From Lachnospiraceae bacterium (lineage in GTDB: Bacteria; Bacillota; Clostridia; Lachnospirales; Lachnospiraceae), in assembly GCA_017482485.1 (NCBI GenBank), contig JAFUMV010000053.1, positions 56,678-120,677 on the forward strand: a stretch of 64,000 nucleotides of DNA. Reading direction: 5' to 3'. The translations under genes and the position numbers were made by a program. Below, in pieces: positions 7,786 to 16,758 of the stretch (position 1 is the stretch's first letter; each line of letters begins with the position of its first letter). The notes beneath the pieces are model-generated. The model was not told the origin of the DNA. It saw only the letters and a program-made list of their open reading frames with translations, and did no database searches.

Positions 7786-8997
7786 CTATGCTTTCAATCT
7801 TCTCGACCAATTCTTTATAGTAAATGGCATACAGCAAACACCAATCAAAACCGGAATCGTGATAAGCAAATAAGGTGACCATACAATTTTTCCGAAAAAT
7901 TGAAATGTATTGGTTCTGAAAATATCCGTAGAACTTCCCACCAATGGTAATAAGTCCATTGCTTTTTGCAATTCGTATGGCAAATATTCTGCTACTATCA
8001 TAGGTCCATATACGGCAGCCAGACTAAACAACAACGCAAGAACATTACTTTTAACAGTAGCTGATATAAACATTACAACTCCTGCATATCCGATTGCTCC
8101 AAATAAAGCAAACGCATACTCATATATTTCAGCCTGCAGCATATTCATAGGTGCGATCGCAATCAACTTAATGTTTTGAATAGGCATATCCCACCCAGCT
8201 ATCCCCATAAAGAATATCTGCGATATAATATTAGGAATGGCAAGTATTGCAAATAGTTCCACTGTAAATGCTAAACCTGTTAATACTTTTGCAAAAGCAA
8301 CTTTCCCCCAGCCATTCTTTGTTGTTAATACTAATGAACTTGTATTATCATGCCATTCACCTGCAAATAAAGATGATAAAGCGATTGCCAAAAACAGCGC
8401 CATTACAGCACCCAAATCTGCAACCATACTTCCAAGAAGCTGTGACCATCCTTCTACCCATTCATAACGCAAAGGCTTCTCTACTTCCTGCTCCATATTA
8501 AGTAAATATTCTTTTTCAGTTCCTACTTGCCCACTATTTTCCAAAAAATCTTCAACCGCCTGTTGTCTTCTCTCATAAAATCCAATCAGCTTATCGGGAT
8601 CAACATAGCTTATCATTGTTTGATACGTCCCTGTTTCACGAAGCTCAGGATACAGCGTTCCGAGCCAGCTATTGATAATTGTCCAATCCGTTTTTTCTAA
8701 CTCCATATCCATACCGGCAGCTTCCATCTTCTGATAATCTCTCACTAATTGTTGAAAAGTCTCATCCGTTAATTCTTCTCCAAACGTAAGTGCATACTCC
8801 TGGCTATCTCTTATCACCGAATATCCATCAAAATTATTACCGAAAGCACTTGTATAATCATCTGAACTTCCAAAACTGAACCACTGAAAGGAAAGTATGC
8901 TTCCAAAAATCACGCTATAAACAAAGCATAACAGGACACATATCTTAACAATTCTCTTTCGCCATAGTTTTTTATGTTCTAACCAAAATAATTCCAT
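7786..8997 (-). CDS. ABC-2 type transporter permease
   Basis: About 403 residues. One N-terminal helix (ICVLLCFVYSVIFGSILSF) is followed by a ~150-residue soluble, presumably extracytoplasmic segment and then six hydrophobic helices in the C-terminal half. This is the layout of ABC-2 permeases of bacitracin, lantibiotic or uncharacterised exporters. ATG 8997 is chosen because GGAAGGAG sits 9 nt upstream; it follows the ATPase stop by 1 bp. The codon usage is visibly more AT-rich than the flanking zinc and sugar loci. The exported substrate is unknown. Confidence 0.85.
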   Translation of the reverse strand: MELFWLEHKKLWRKRIVKICVLLCFVYSVIFGSILSFQWFSFGSSDDYTSAFGNNFDGYSVIRDSQEYALTFGEELTDETFQQLVRDYQKMEAAGMDMELEKTDWTIINSWLGTLYPELRETGTYQTMISYVDPDKLIGFYERRQQAVEDFLENSGQVGTEKEYLLNMEQEVEKPLRYEWVEGWSQLLGSMVADLGAVMALFLAIALSSLFAGEWHDNTSSLVLTTKNGWGKVAFAKVLTGLAFTVELFAILAIPNIISQIFFMGIAGWDMPIQNIKLIAIAPMNMLQAEIYEYAFALFGAIGYAGVVMFISATVKSNVLALLFSLAAVYGPMIVAEYLPYELQKAMDLLPLVGSSTDIFRTNTFQFFGKIVWSPYLLITIPVLIGVCCMPFTIKNWSRRLKA

Positions 8998-8998
8998 T

Positions 8999-9874
8999 TT
9001 ATTGCACTCCTTCCTCCGTTGGAAAATAATATAAGTAGAGGTCTTCCAATGTGGCTTCACACGGAACGGCTTGCTCACTGGGTATATTATCTGAAACAAT
9101 ACGCAATATAATTTTCTTTCCTTCATGCCTTAAATTGGCAACTGTTGTTTTCACTTGCCACTTTCTCGCTTCTTCTTGTGATACAGCAAGCTCCCATACC
9201 TTACCATTTGCTTTCTGAGTTAACTCTGGAACGGTTCCCTGTAACACAAATTTCCCCTTCTTCATCAGCAACACTTCATCTGCGATTGCTTCCACGTCTG
9301 ATACGATATGCGTTGAAAGAATAACAATTTTATCTCCTGCATACTCTGAAAGCAGATTACGGAAACGTACACGCTCCTTCGGGTCTAACCCGGCAGTTGG
9401 CTCATCTAAAATCAAAATTCCCGGATTATTTAATAATGCCTGTGCAATTCCTACTCTCTGCTTCATGCCACCGGAAAATGTTTTAACCTTCTTGTTTGCC
9501 ACATGACTTAACCCTACTACCTCTAACAGCTCATTTGCCCGCTTCTTCGCAATATCCTTTGGTATTCCCTTTAATGCGGCAACATACATCAAAAATTCCA
9601 TTGCGGTATAATTCGGATAATATCCAAAATCCTGTGGCAGATAACCTAATACATTTCTATAATCAGCCCCCATAGAAGTTACTTCTTTTCCATTCAATAA
9701 TACTTCACCGGAAGTTGACTCCAGAATGGCACATAACATTCGCATCAGGGTTGTTTTACCTGCTCCGTTTGCTCCCAAAAGACCATATACTCCAGGTCTT
9801 AAAGTTGCATTCACACAGTCCACTGCTTTTTTATTTCCATAATGTTTCGTCAAACGATCAAGCAATAATTCCAT
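8999..9874 (-). CDS. ABC transporter ATP-binding protein (exporter type)
   Basis: A 291-residue ATPase. Walker A is GANGAGKTT near residue 33, the signature FSGGMKQR near 133, Walker B GILILDEPTAGLDPKER near 150 and the switch His in STHIVSD. The C-terminal ~80 residues are an accessory domain of the CcmA-like exporter ATPases. It overlaps the upstream membrane-protein gene by 17 bp and abuts the permease gene, so all are in one transcript. Family is certain; substrate is not. Confidence 0.93.
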   Translation of the reverse strand: MELLLDRLTKHYGNKKAVDCVNATLRPGVYGLLGANGAGKTTLMRMLCAILESTSGEVLLNGKEVTSMGADYRNVLGYLPQDFGYYPNYTAMEFLMYVAALKGIPKDIAKKRANELLEVVGLSHVANKKVKTFSGGMKQRVGIAQALLNNPGILILDEPTAGLDPKERVRFRNLLSEYAGDKIVILSTHIVSDVEAIADEVLLMKKGKFVLQGTVPELTQKANGKVWELAVSQEEARKWQVKTTVANLRHEGKKIILRIVSDNIPSEQAVPCEATLEDLYLYYFPTEEGVQ

Positions 9875-10619
9875 ACATCTTTCCTTCCTTTCTCATTTCT
9901 ACAATAAAAAGCACTTCATTGACAAAGAACACCGAAAATACCAAAAAAGCAATCACCCAAAATCCTATTGCCGATGTCGTGTATATCCACGGTACAACTT
10001 TTGATGAAACCGCCCAACAAGCACATGATCCAAGCATTATAGTCGCACATATCGGTATACTCTCTTTTCTCTGTAATCGAATGAGCCGCAACATCCCCGT
10101 CATACAAAACAGATATGGAACCAAACAGTATAAAACCATTTGTCCCAATTCTTTACAGCTATTTTGTAACAATACTTCCAAGCATAATATAATTGTTATA
10201 CAAACCAAATTTGCAGCACCTGCCAAAACTAATCTTGCCAACATAATCTGGGCACCAGATGCCCTTGTTGCAGCTTCAATTTCACTCATTCCATAAAATT
10301 GGCTTTTGAACAGTATCGGCATAACAGCTAATACAAATAGTGGCATAAAGACTGGTAGATTTTGTGGAATATCTGCGACACCGGAAATCGTCAGGCACAC
10401 AACAAACAATGTCACTGCCTGCAACACAAATATCGGTATTCCTTCAAACTGGAATACATTTGACAAATACTGAAAGAAAACTGTTCCAGGTTCTTCTTCA
10501 GAATTTTTTTGTTCCCGCACAATTTCTATGCAGCATTTTATGGTTTCTTCCAATCTTTTTGGCTGTATTACTTGACCTAAAGATTGATGTAAATAATTCT
10601 TAAATTTTGTATTGTCCAT
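9858..10619 (-). CDS. Six-helix membrane protein encoded between ECF sigma factor and ABC exporter
   Basis: A 253-residue protein. An N-terminal cytoplasmic stretch of about 60 charged residues is followed by six strongly hydrophobic helices. I recognise no enzymatic motif. It overlaps the sigma-factor gene by 20 bp and the ATPase gene by 17 bp. That position, directly after an ECF sigma factor, is where anti-sigma factors usually lie, and the N-terminal soluble part could bind the sigma factor. It could instead be a second exporter subunit. Function is unproven. Confidence 0.7.
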   Translation of the reverse strand: MDNTKFKNYLHQSLGQVIQPKRLEETIKCCIEIVREQKNSEEEPGTVFFQYLSNVFQFEGIPIFVLQAVTLFVVCLTISGVADIPQNLPVFMPLFVLAVMPILFKSQFYGMSEIEAATRASGAQIMLARLVLAGAANLVCITIILCLEVLLQNSCKELGQMVLYCLVPYLFCMTGMLRLIRLQRKESIPICATIMLGSCACWAVSSKVVPWIYTTSAIGFWVIAFLVFSVFFVNEVLFIVEMRKEGKMYGIIA

Positions 10620-11127
10620 TGCGTTGCTCCTTCCTCATAATTTTCAATCCATTCCGAACTCTGCTTTGAGCAGTTCTCATATTGCATCCCACTACTTTTG
10701 CTATCTCATCAAAACTAAGTTGCTCTCCAAAGCGTAGTATAATAGCTTCCCTTTGCTCAGATGATAAAATATTTAAAAGATAATTTATCTCTGCCTTATC
10801 CTCCAATCGCAGTATTTCATTACACTCGTCTATTGTAGTTTCTTCATCCTCTAAATGATAAAAAGGTGTCTTTCTGCTTTCGTCAATACATAATCTATTT
10901 GCAATAGTATATAAATAGGCTTTAAACTTCTTTTTTCCTTTATATGCGGATATATTTTTAAACAACTTATAAAATGTTTCCTGCGTTAAATCTTCCGCCT
11001 TTTCTAAGTTGGAGCAATGCCACTTACAATAACGCAGTATGGATGTATAATAGCGTTTAATCAGTTCTTCTGCTGCCTCTTCATTGCCAAGCCTTATCTG
11101 TTCTACTAATTTATCATCGCTTAACAC
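10600..11127 (-). CDS. ECF-type RNA polymerase sigma factor
   Basis: A 175-residue sigma-70 family protein with only regions 2 and 4. Region 2 contains YYTSILRYCKWHC and DLTQETFYKLFKNI, the typical ECF -10 recognition block. Region 4 is LSSEQREAIILRFGEQLSFDEIAKVVGCNMRTAQSRV, a clear helix-turn-helix. The start is GTG 11127 with AAGGAAGGAG 8-9 nt upstream. It heads a four-gene operon with a membrane protein and an ABC exporter, so it probably controls an envelope or antimicrobial-stress response. Confidence 0.92.
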   Translation of the reverse strand: MLSDDKLVEQIRLGNEEAAEELIKRYYTSILRYCKWHCSNLEKAEDLTQETFYKLFKNISAYKGKKKFKAYLYTIANRLCIDESRKTPFYHLEDEETTIDECNEILRLEDKAEINYLLNILSSEQREAIILRFGEQLSFDEIAKVVGCNMRTAQSRVRNGLKIMRKEQRNGQYKI

Positions 11128-11156
11128 GCTCTCAACTCCTTCCTTTGAACATCTCC

Positions 11157-11185
11157 TATATATAATAACGTGTCAAATTCCTCAA
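11157..11185 (-). promoter_or_regulatory. Possible promoter of the ECF sigma operon
   Basis: Minus-strand TTGAGG (11180-11185), 17-bp spacer, TATATA (11157-11162), about 30 bp before GTG 11127. A consensus-looking TTGACA lies inside the spacer but is too close to the -10. An autoregulated ECF promoter is the alternative. Confidence 0.35.
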
Positions 11186-11264
11186 ATGATTAAACTATTC
11201 CTTAATTTTCAGCAAATCCTATCTCAAAACAAAATAGCTTGCTGTTCGTACAGGCGCATGGCAT

Positions 11265-11308
11265 AAAAAAATCCCCCGCAAAGCTGCAGCCTCGCGGGGA
11301 ATTTTCTT
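11265..11308 (-). terminator. Rho-independent terminator of rnpB
   Basis: On the minus strand a CCCCGC/GCGGGG stem with a 14-nt loop (TCCCCCGC at 11272-11279, GCGGGGAA at 11294-11301 on plus) is followed by a T7 run. It lies just after the RNase P RNA 3' end. Confidence 0.85.
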
Positions 11309-11312
11309 TTTT

Positions 11313-11748
11313 GGTGTAAGCAAAACGATAAGCCGGGTTATGTCGTTGAATGGTCATCTATCTAGCCCTGTCGTTACCGACAGGATCGAGCGACCCACCT
11401 GAAAGCAGGCCGGGCCGGCCTGTCGCTTTCTATTCGGTCTTGCTTCGGATGGGGTTTACATGTGCCCCGGCTGTTACCAGCCGGGCGGTAGTCTCTTAAG
11501 CTGCCCTTCCACCCTTACCAGGCAAAGCCTGGCGGTATATTTCTGTTGCACTGGCCTTGGAGTCACCTCCACCGGACGTTATCCGGCATCCTGCCCTGTG
11601 AAGCCCGGACTTTCCTCACCTGTCCCCTTTCGGGTGCCATACATTGGATACCCGGAAAAACCGCAATATCCGATGCCCTCGAACGCGCCCCATAAGAGGC
11701 AGCATTTCGCGAGTGGCTGACAGCCGCGACCATTTGTCTTACTTACAA
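11313..11748 (-). ncRNA. rnpB: RNase P RNA, bacterial class A
   Basis: The minus strand carries the conserved core: GAGGAAAGTCCGGGCTTC (P4/CR region, about 11598-11620), GGATAACGTCCGGTGGAGG, the second P4 strand with ACAGAAATATACCGCC, and GGTAAGGGTGGAAGGG. Ends pair as P1: TGTAAGTAAGAC at the 5' side with GTTTTGCTTACA at the 3' side. The length of about 436 nt is normal for a large class A RNA. It has its own promoter and terminator. RNase P RNA is the catalytic part of the enzyme that matures tRNA 5' ends. Confidence 0.96.
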
Positions 11749-11754
11749 TTATGC

Positions 11755-11783
11755 ATCTTACCAGCAAAGACTAAGGTTTGCAA
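11755..11783 (-). promoter_or_regulatory. Promoter of rnpB
   Basis: Minus-strand TTGCAA (11778-11783), 17-bp spacer, TAAGAT (11755-11760), placed 7 bp before the predicted 5' end of RNase P RNA. Confidence 0.75.
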
Positions 11784-11813
11784 GCTTTTTTTATGCGGCA
11801 GAAAATTCCTTCC

Positions 11814-12386
11814 TTATTCCGGCTTTGTCTCAAGCTTCAGCGGATAGTCTCCCAGGTGCTCCACCCGAAAGCCGTTTTTCTTATAGGTTTCATAATCAAA
11901 GGCTTCCAGTTCATCAATGGCCAGTTTGTGGAATTCATAAAAATTATGCCACCACTCGTAGCCGCTTCCCAGCTCTGCATTTAAATAAGCATCCGCAATA
12001 TCGCAGCCCATCTGAGGTGCCACATAAAAAGCGCCCATGGCAAGGACGTTCACCCCGTTGCCGGTGATCGCCCGCAGCGCAGCGGGAACGCTCTCCACCA
12101 CACCGGCATGCACATGAGGGCATTTGCTGGCCGCGATATGAATGCCCATTCCCGTTCCGCAGAAAAGCAGCGCACGTTCAAACTCTCCTTCCGCAATCAT
12201 GGAGCCCACTTTCAGACCAACCCTATGAAACATCAGGTCCGTATCGTCGGGGTCAGAATCACCGCGCACGCCCACATCTGTCACTTTCCATCCCTTTTTC
12301 CGAAGGTGATCTGCAACCGCTTCCTTTAAGGGAAATCCCGCAAAATCAGCGCCTACCAGAATCTCTTTTTCTTTGATTGTCTTCAT
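11814..12386 (-). CDS. RpiB/LacA/LacB-family sugar-phosphate isomerase
   Basis: About 190 residues. The N terminus ILVGADFAGFPLKEAVADHL matches the RpiB fold (GADHAGFxLK). The catalytic-site Cys is in LLFCGTGMGIHIAASK, followed by a NVLAMGAF element. Family members isomerise ribose-5-phosphate, galactose-6-phosphate or related sugar phosphates. As the last gene of the glycan locus it may act on a sugar released by the upstream hydrolases. The C-terminal ~40 residues (from GYEWWHNFYEFH) extend beyond RpiB of ~150 residues. ATG 12386 is chosen for the GAGAGG site 8 nt upstream. Confidence 0.85.
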   Translation of the reverse strand: MKTIKEKEILVGADFAGFPLKEAVADHLRKKGWKVTDVGVRGDSDPDDTDLMFHRVGLKVGSMIAEGEFERALLFCGTGMGIHIAASKCPHVHAGVVESVPAALRAITGNGVNVLAMGAFYVAPQMGCDIADAYLNAELGSGYEWWHNFYEFHKLAIDELEAFDYETYKKNGFRVEHLGDYPLKLETKPE

Positions 12387-12434
12387 GTGAAATCCTCTCT
12401 TTCTTCTTATTATCCATCCCAAAGACGAAAACCG

Positions 12435-13157
12435 CTACTCAAACATGGTTTCCAGAAGCGACACCGCAAAAAGCCAGTTCATCTCCCTGACCGGATGGTT
12501 AATCCGATTTGCCAAAAGTTTTGTGGTATCCACCCCGCTCTGCGCCAGTTTCTTCCATTTTGCATAGCAGTCACACACTTTGATGCCCCGCGCTTCGCAG
12601 ATTTTTTTTGCTTCTGTCAAATATAATTCCAGCTTGCCTTCATTCTGGGTCACCTGGGCATGCTCCGCCACGGTGCGCATGACCGAATCTGTCAGTTCCA
12701 TGCTCACATAGGTATTCATCATGTTTGGCGTCATAAAAATAATTTCCGATCCGGCTCTTTTCAGCCTGTCGAAAATGCCCTCCAGCGCGCCTGTATATCT
12801 GGCAAGGCCTTCCGCGCCGGCTCCGGCGTCATTGAGTCCAAAGCATACCACAGTGAGATCCGGACAAAACCGCAGCACATCTCTTTCAATCCGTTCCAGA
12901 CCATGAGGCGCATTGCCGCCGCTGACTCCCGCGTTGATGATATTTACGGGAACGCTGGGATAAATCACGGAAAGCATGCGGTCCAAGTTCCTGTGATAGG
13001 CGCTTTCCTTATCAAAATAGGTTTCAATATTGCCGTCCTGTTTTTTGTACAGTTCAAAGCAGCCCTGGGTCACGCTGTCTCCCAAAAATGCGATGGTCAC
13101 GTTTCCTGTGCCTGCATTGTTGGCGGCTTTCTCTTTTATTTTGTTGATAATGTTCAT
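12435..13157 (-). CDS. SGNH/GDSL-type hydrolase, probable carbohydrate esterase
   Basis: A 240-residue cytoplasmic SGNH hydrolase. Block I is AFLGDSVTQG (nucleophile Ser near residue 28), block II NAGVSGGNAPHG, block III CFGLNDAG, and NRINHPV near the C terminus supplies the Asp/His pair region (the usual Asp-x-x-His appears as N-x-x-N-H). It overlaps the next esterase gene by 4 bp. Enzymes of this type remove acetyl or other acyl groups from sugars, so it probably deacylates imported oligosaccharides. Confidence 0.85.
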   Translation of the reverse strand: MNIINKIKEKAANNAGTGNVTIAFLGDSVTQGCFELYKKQDGNIETYFDKESAYHRNLDRMLSVIYPSVPVNIINAGVSGGNAPHGLERIERDVLRFCPDLTVVCFGLNDAGAGAEGLARYTGALEGIFDRLKRAGSEIIFMTPNMMNTYVSMELTDSVMRTVAEHAQVTQNEGKLELYLTEAKKICEARGIKVCDCYAKWKKLAQSGVDTTKLLANRINHPVREMNWLFAVSLLETMFE

Positions 13158-14542
13158 CGCTTCCTATCTCCTTTTTCTACGTTCACCCCGGAAAAAGCCA
13201 GGATCGGCAGATGGGTTGCAAAATCCACCGGCACCACCCGCTGCATGTCCATTTCAGAGGCGCCGCAAACCTTGCAATGTTCTCCCAGCGCCCGCGAAAA
13301 TCGAAGCAGGATCCGGTTTTTCTCCCGCGTCTCATAACTTTCCAAAAACGCCGGACCATTCCCGTCCTCTGCGCTAAACGCCAGTTTCTCCGGTTCGCAG
13401 CCAAAGGTTTCCAGCTTATCATATACATGATCAAAAGTCAGAAGAACCTCCCTGTCTCCCACCAAAGCTGCACTGACAATATCCGGCGCATCACACATAT
13501 AAGACTTCCCGTATATGTGGGTGAGGGCGACTTTTGCCAGGCGCTCTCCCAGAACAAGATTGGACTTTGCGCTGATGTGTCCCCAGCCATCGGAAAGCAC
13601 ACTGTCGTTGGTGGGCACCGTATAGACATTCGGGAAATGCCCGAACCGCCGCTGGGCCTCCCGGACCGTGCCCCAGGAGAAATCCGAATCCGGCGTTTTT
13701 CCTTTGTAACAACGGTTTAGCTGGCACACAAAAACGGGCAGGTCCGGCTCCTGCAGATCGCAGCAGAGGCTGTTTTTCCACTCCAGGAATTTTTCATAAT
13801 AAGCGCTGCAGTGATCTTTGTCGGCATCGGAACAGCCCTGATACCATACGATCCCCTTCACCTTTCCGCCGACCTGCTGTATTCGTTCCATCATATTCAC
13901 ATACAGCTCACCGCCGGCCGGAGACCACTGGTCCATGAAGCTGCCGCCTCTGGAAGTCTGAATCAGCCCGATGGGATAATGCAGTTCTCTTTTTAAATAT
14001 TTCGCAAAAGAAAGATACAGAGAATGGCCTGTGCTGCCGCCGTCCATGTTCACCGGGCGCTGCCCTGCCCCGGTGGAATCCTGAAGCGGATGAGAGGCCA
14101 GCTGCCAGGTTCCATTATTTTTCAGCACATGCACCCCCAGCTCGCAGGGATCGTAGACATAGTCCTTGCCGTATCCGGCAGAATTGCTCTGTCCGGCGAT
14201 CACATACAGATCGCCCACACCGATATGGGATACAATGTCGCCCCTGACGGCCCATTCGCTCCATTCCTTTGCATTTGGGGTAAAACAGGTTTCAATCATG
14301 TACAGGCCGCCTGCCGGAACTTTCAGTGTGATATCCCAGAAGTGCCCGTGCATATTGCACTTTTGCCACCAGATCACAGGCTCCATGGATTCTTCTCTTT
14401 TCACGCAGATGTGAACCTGCGAAGCCTCTTCTTCTGCACTCTCATGCTGCCATTGCCCTGACAGCGAAATTTCGGCAAAACCGTTTTGCTGCTGAAAAAT
14501 CTGCCAGTCTGAGGCGCCTTCTTTAATCAATGCTCCTGTCAT
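13154..14542 (-). CDS. Sialate O-acetylesterase-like (SASA/DUF303) carbohydrate esterase
   Basis: About 462 residues. The nucleophile motif is VIAGQSNSAGYGKDYVYDP near residue 115, followed by IQTSRGGSFMDQWSP and VWYQGCSDAD, all typical of SASA esterases. The catalytic His is likely in GWGHISAKS. There is no signal peptide, so it is cytoplasmic. ATG 14542 is chosen because GGAGG lies 6 nt upstream, which makes it overlap the upstream gene by 20 bp. With the adjacent SGNH enzyme it implies an O-acetylated glycan. Confidence 0.85.
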   Translation of the reverse strand: MTGALIKEGASDWQIFQQQNGFAEISLSGQWQHESAEEEASQVHICVKREESMEPVIWWQKCNMHGHFWDITLKVPAGGLYMIETCFTPNAKEWSEWAVRGDIVSHIGVGDLYVIAGQSNSAGYGKDYVYDPCELGVHVLKNNGTWQLASHPLQDSTGAGQRPVNMDGGSTGHSLYLSFAKYLKRELHYPIGLIQTSRGGSFMDQWSPAGGELYVNMMERIQQVGGKVKGIVWYQGCSDADKDHCSAYYEKFLEWKNSLCCDLQEPDLPVFVCQLNRCYKGKTPDSDFSWGTVREAQRRFGHFPNVYTVPTNDSVLSDGWGHISAKSNLVLGERLAKVALTHIYGKSYMCDAPDIVSAALVGDREVLLTFDHVYDKLETFGCEPEKLAFSAEDGNGPAFLESYETREKNRILLRFSRALGEHCKVCGASEMDMQRVVPVDFATHLPILAFSGVNVEKGDRKR

Positions 14543-16052
14543 GTAAAACCTCCATTTTGAGCAGAATCCGCTTTCCGGAAGAGACCAGACAGTCTTGTTT
14601 TTCATCGAAGCTTCCTTCTTCCATTATTAAGGCATATTCCATGCCGTTGTGATGATATCTGATTTCATCTTTTCCAAATTTCATGCCGGCTCTGACAGAT
14701 TCTTTCACCGCAAAAGGCGCCAAAAATTCCTGTTCTCCCGTAATGCAGATTTTTTCTTCCGTCATTCGCAGAATGAAATTCTGCTCCTCCCCTGCAACGG
14801 AGACGATAAACGCCTGTCCGTCCCGGGCTGTATTTGAGATTTTTCCCTTTGCCAGAAAAATGCCCGCGGTTGTGTTTTCATCGGTGAAATTCAGTCCGTC
14901 CATCACAGGAAGCGCATCATAAAGGATGGAATGGGCTTTGCAGGGCACATCCAGATGCACATCCCTGTAATTTTCACTGAACTTATGGATATCGCGAATT
15001 CTCACATTTTCTCCGTCGCAGTAAACGTTGATTCTGTAATTTCTGCAGTTATACCACACCGACTGGCATCCGTTTTGAGCCCAGTCATCCAGCGCCGAGT
15101 AGACGGTGGCCGGAGTCAGCGCATGGCTGTCAGAAAAGCCCCTGCCGCTGTCACACAGCTTCTCAATCCGAATCCTGCCTTCCTTCTGCAGTCTGTAAAG
15201 CTTCTCCATCTGCATGGGCAGTCCCTTTGATATGTTTTCCCAGCCAAAAGGATTTTCCTGCCCGGTCTGCGTATAGGAATACCCCATATCCTCATTTTCA
15301 GTGAGATTTTTTAAGTACCAATCCACCCATTCCCCACTCTGGGCACAGGGCCAGGTGGGTTCCAGCGTATAAAGTTTCTGTCCGGGGGGATTCCATTTTC
15401 CTTTCAGGCTTTCGTAATAGCAGTATATCGGGTCCGCGCCCAGCAGCCGAAAGACCGGCACATGAATCTGCTGCTCCTTTGTCTGTGCCGGATGCAGGAT
15501 GTGATTTTTACTCGGGAAATAGGGTCCGTTATAATAGCCTCCCCAATAGGTATAACCGTCTGTGCCCCACTGTTCCCGGCAGATGCCAAACGCTTCCAGA
15601 CCGTATTTTTCTTTCATATAGCGCACAGAATCCGAATCCAGCACCCAGGAACCTGCAGATTTCGGATAAAAACCGAAAATCGAATAAAATTTCTCCATGA
15701 TCCTGTCGATCAGCGCTTCTTTTTCCTCTTTTTTATAGGCGGCTAAAAATCCCGGGTTCACGTGCCAGTCCCAGTCCCATCGGCCCTCCCAGACAAGCCC
15801 GGTCTCTTCAACCAGGGGCCTGGCCAGTTCCAGCCAGACGCCCAGTTCCATATGTTCATCTTTTTCTTTTAAAAACAAATCCACGAAGTCTTCCCGGCAC
15901 ATCGCATCGTACTGAAGCAGAAATGTGTTTTCAAAGCCGTATTTTTTATTCAGTCTTATTTCTTCCACCACAGGACGCATCAGGTCCACTTCACGCCGGG
16001 GCTCATATCCTCTTACAAAATTGATGATATTGACAACTCTGTTCTGTTCCAT
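14523..16052 (-). CDS. DUF3863/DUF3864-like protein, putative glycoside-active enzyme
   Basis: A 509-residue protein with no signal peptide. The N-terminal half (VVNIINFVRGYEPRREVDL..., FWLEL-like WDWDWHVNPGF, SWVLDSDSVRYMKEKYG, ICREQWGTDGYTYWGGYYNGPYFPS) has the look of a polysaccharide-deacetylase-like TIM barrel and matches what I recall of the DUF3863 family; the C-terminal ~170 residues are a beta-rich domain (DUF3864-like). Several acidic residues (WDWDWH, LDSDS) are candidate catalytic ones. Nothing is established about its reaction. It lies between the rhamnosidase and the esterase genes in one operon. Confidence 0.65.
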   Translation of the reverse strand: MEQNRVVNIINFVRGYEPRREVDLMRPVVEEIRLNKKYGFENTFLLQYDAMCREDFVDLFLKEKDEHMELGVWLELARPLVEETGLVWEGRWDWDWHVNPGFLAAYKKEEKEALIDRIMEKFYSIFGFYPKSAGSWVLDSDSVRYMKEKYGLEAFGICREQWGTDGYTYWGGYYNGPYFPSKNHILHPAQTKEQQIHVPVFRLLGADPIYCYYESLKGKWNPPGQKLYTLEPTWPCAQSGEWVDWYLKNLTENEDMGYSYTQTGQENPFGWENISKGLPMQMEKLYRLQKEGRIRIEKLCDSGRGFSDSHALTPATVYSALDDWAQNGCQSVWYNCRNYRINVYCDGENVRIRDIHKFSENYRDVHLDVPCKAHSILYDALPVMDGLNFTDENTTAGIFLAKGKISNTARDGQAFIVSVAGEEQNFILRMTEEKICITGEQEFLAPFAVKESVRAGMKFGKDEIRYHHNGMEYALIMEEGSFDEKQDCLVSSGKRILLKMEVLHDRSID

Positions 16053-16068
16053 GTTGTGCTTTTCTCCT

Positions 16069-16737
16069 TTATTTCACCAGCCTGCAGTTTGTCCCTGCTG
16101 CCAGTGTTTCTCCCCGGAAAGTGACGGTCATATGCGCAGGGACTTCGATCACTACGTAAATTCCCTCTTCTTTTCTCTCCCAGGAAACGCTGATCTTACC
16201 ATTACAGGTATCACAGCTTCCCTTTGCATAATCCAGTTCTTCAAAGAAATAAGGTTCCACATTCACTGCAGAAAAACCGACCGAATCTGCTCTCTGGCGA
16301 ATGCCCAGAATGGTTTTTACCATCCAGGACAGCACGTCAGAGTACATCTGATGGTTTTTGGAATCATTTTTGTCCTCATAATCCCAATATTCCCACAGTG
16401 TGGTGGCGCCCCGGTCAAACCAGGTCCGATACCCCGGGTAGCCCTCTGCTGTGACGATCTTATAGGCATATTCCTGCAGGCCGCACTGGTTTAATGCTTC
16501 GTAAAGTCTTCTCAATCCCACCATGCCGCAGAAATGATGAAAATCGGCGGCTTCAATCAGCGACATGAGCTGCCGCTTTAAGGGCTCCAGATCTTCATAC
16601 ATGTGGTAATAAATCAGCAGCGCCAGAGCGGTCTGCTGGGGAACACTGCAGGTTCCGTCCCCATTTAAGTAAGTGCGCATAACCCGCTTTTTCAGTGTTT
16701 CTGCACGCTCCAGATACTCGTCCGGGGATTTTCCCAC
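16069..16737 (-). CDS. C-terminal part of interrupted GH78 alpha-L-rhamnosidase
   Basis: 222 residues from GTG 16737, in the same frame as the preceding ORF and separated from it by TAA at 16759-16761 plus 7 sense codons. It holds the end of the (alpha/alpha)6 barrel, including RGATTLWEYWDY, where GH78 enzymes carry the general-base Glu, and a C-terminal beta domain. There is no Shine-Dalgarno site before the GTG, so independent translation is doubtful. See the spanning pseudogene entry. Confidence 0.6.
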   Translation of the reverse strand: MGKSPDEYLERAETLKKRVMRTYLNGDGTCSVPQQTALALLIYYHMYEDLEPLKRQLMSLIEAADFHHFCGMVGLRRLYEALNQCGLQEYAYKIVTAEGYPGYRTWFDRGATTLWEYWDYEDKNDSKNHQMYSDVLSWMVKTILGIRQRADSVGFSAVNVEPYFFEELDYAKGSCDTCNGKISVSWERKEEGIYVVIEVPAHMTVTFRGETLAAGTNCRLVK

Positions 16738-16758
16738 ATAGGCAGCCTGTGGCTTTGC

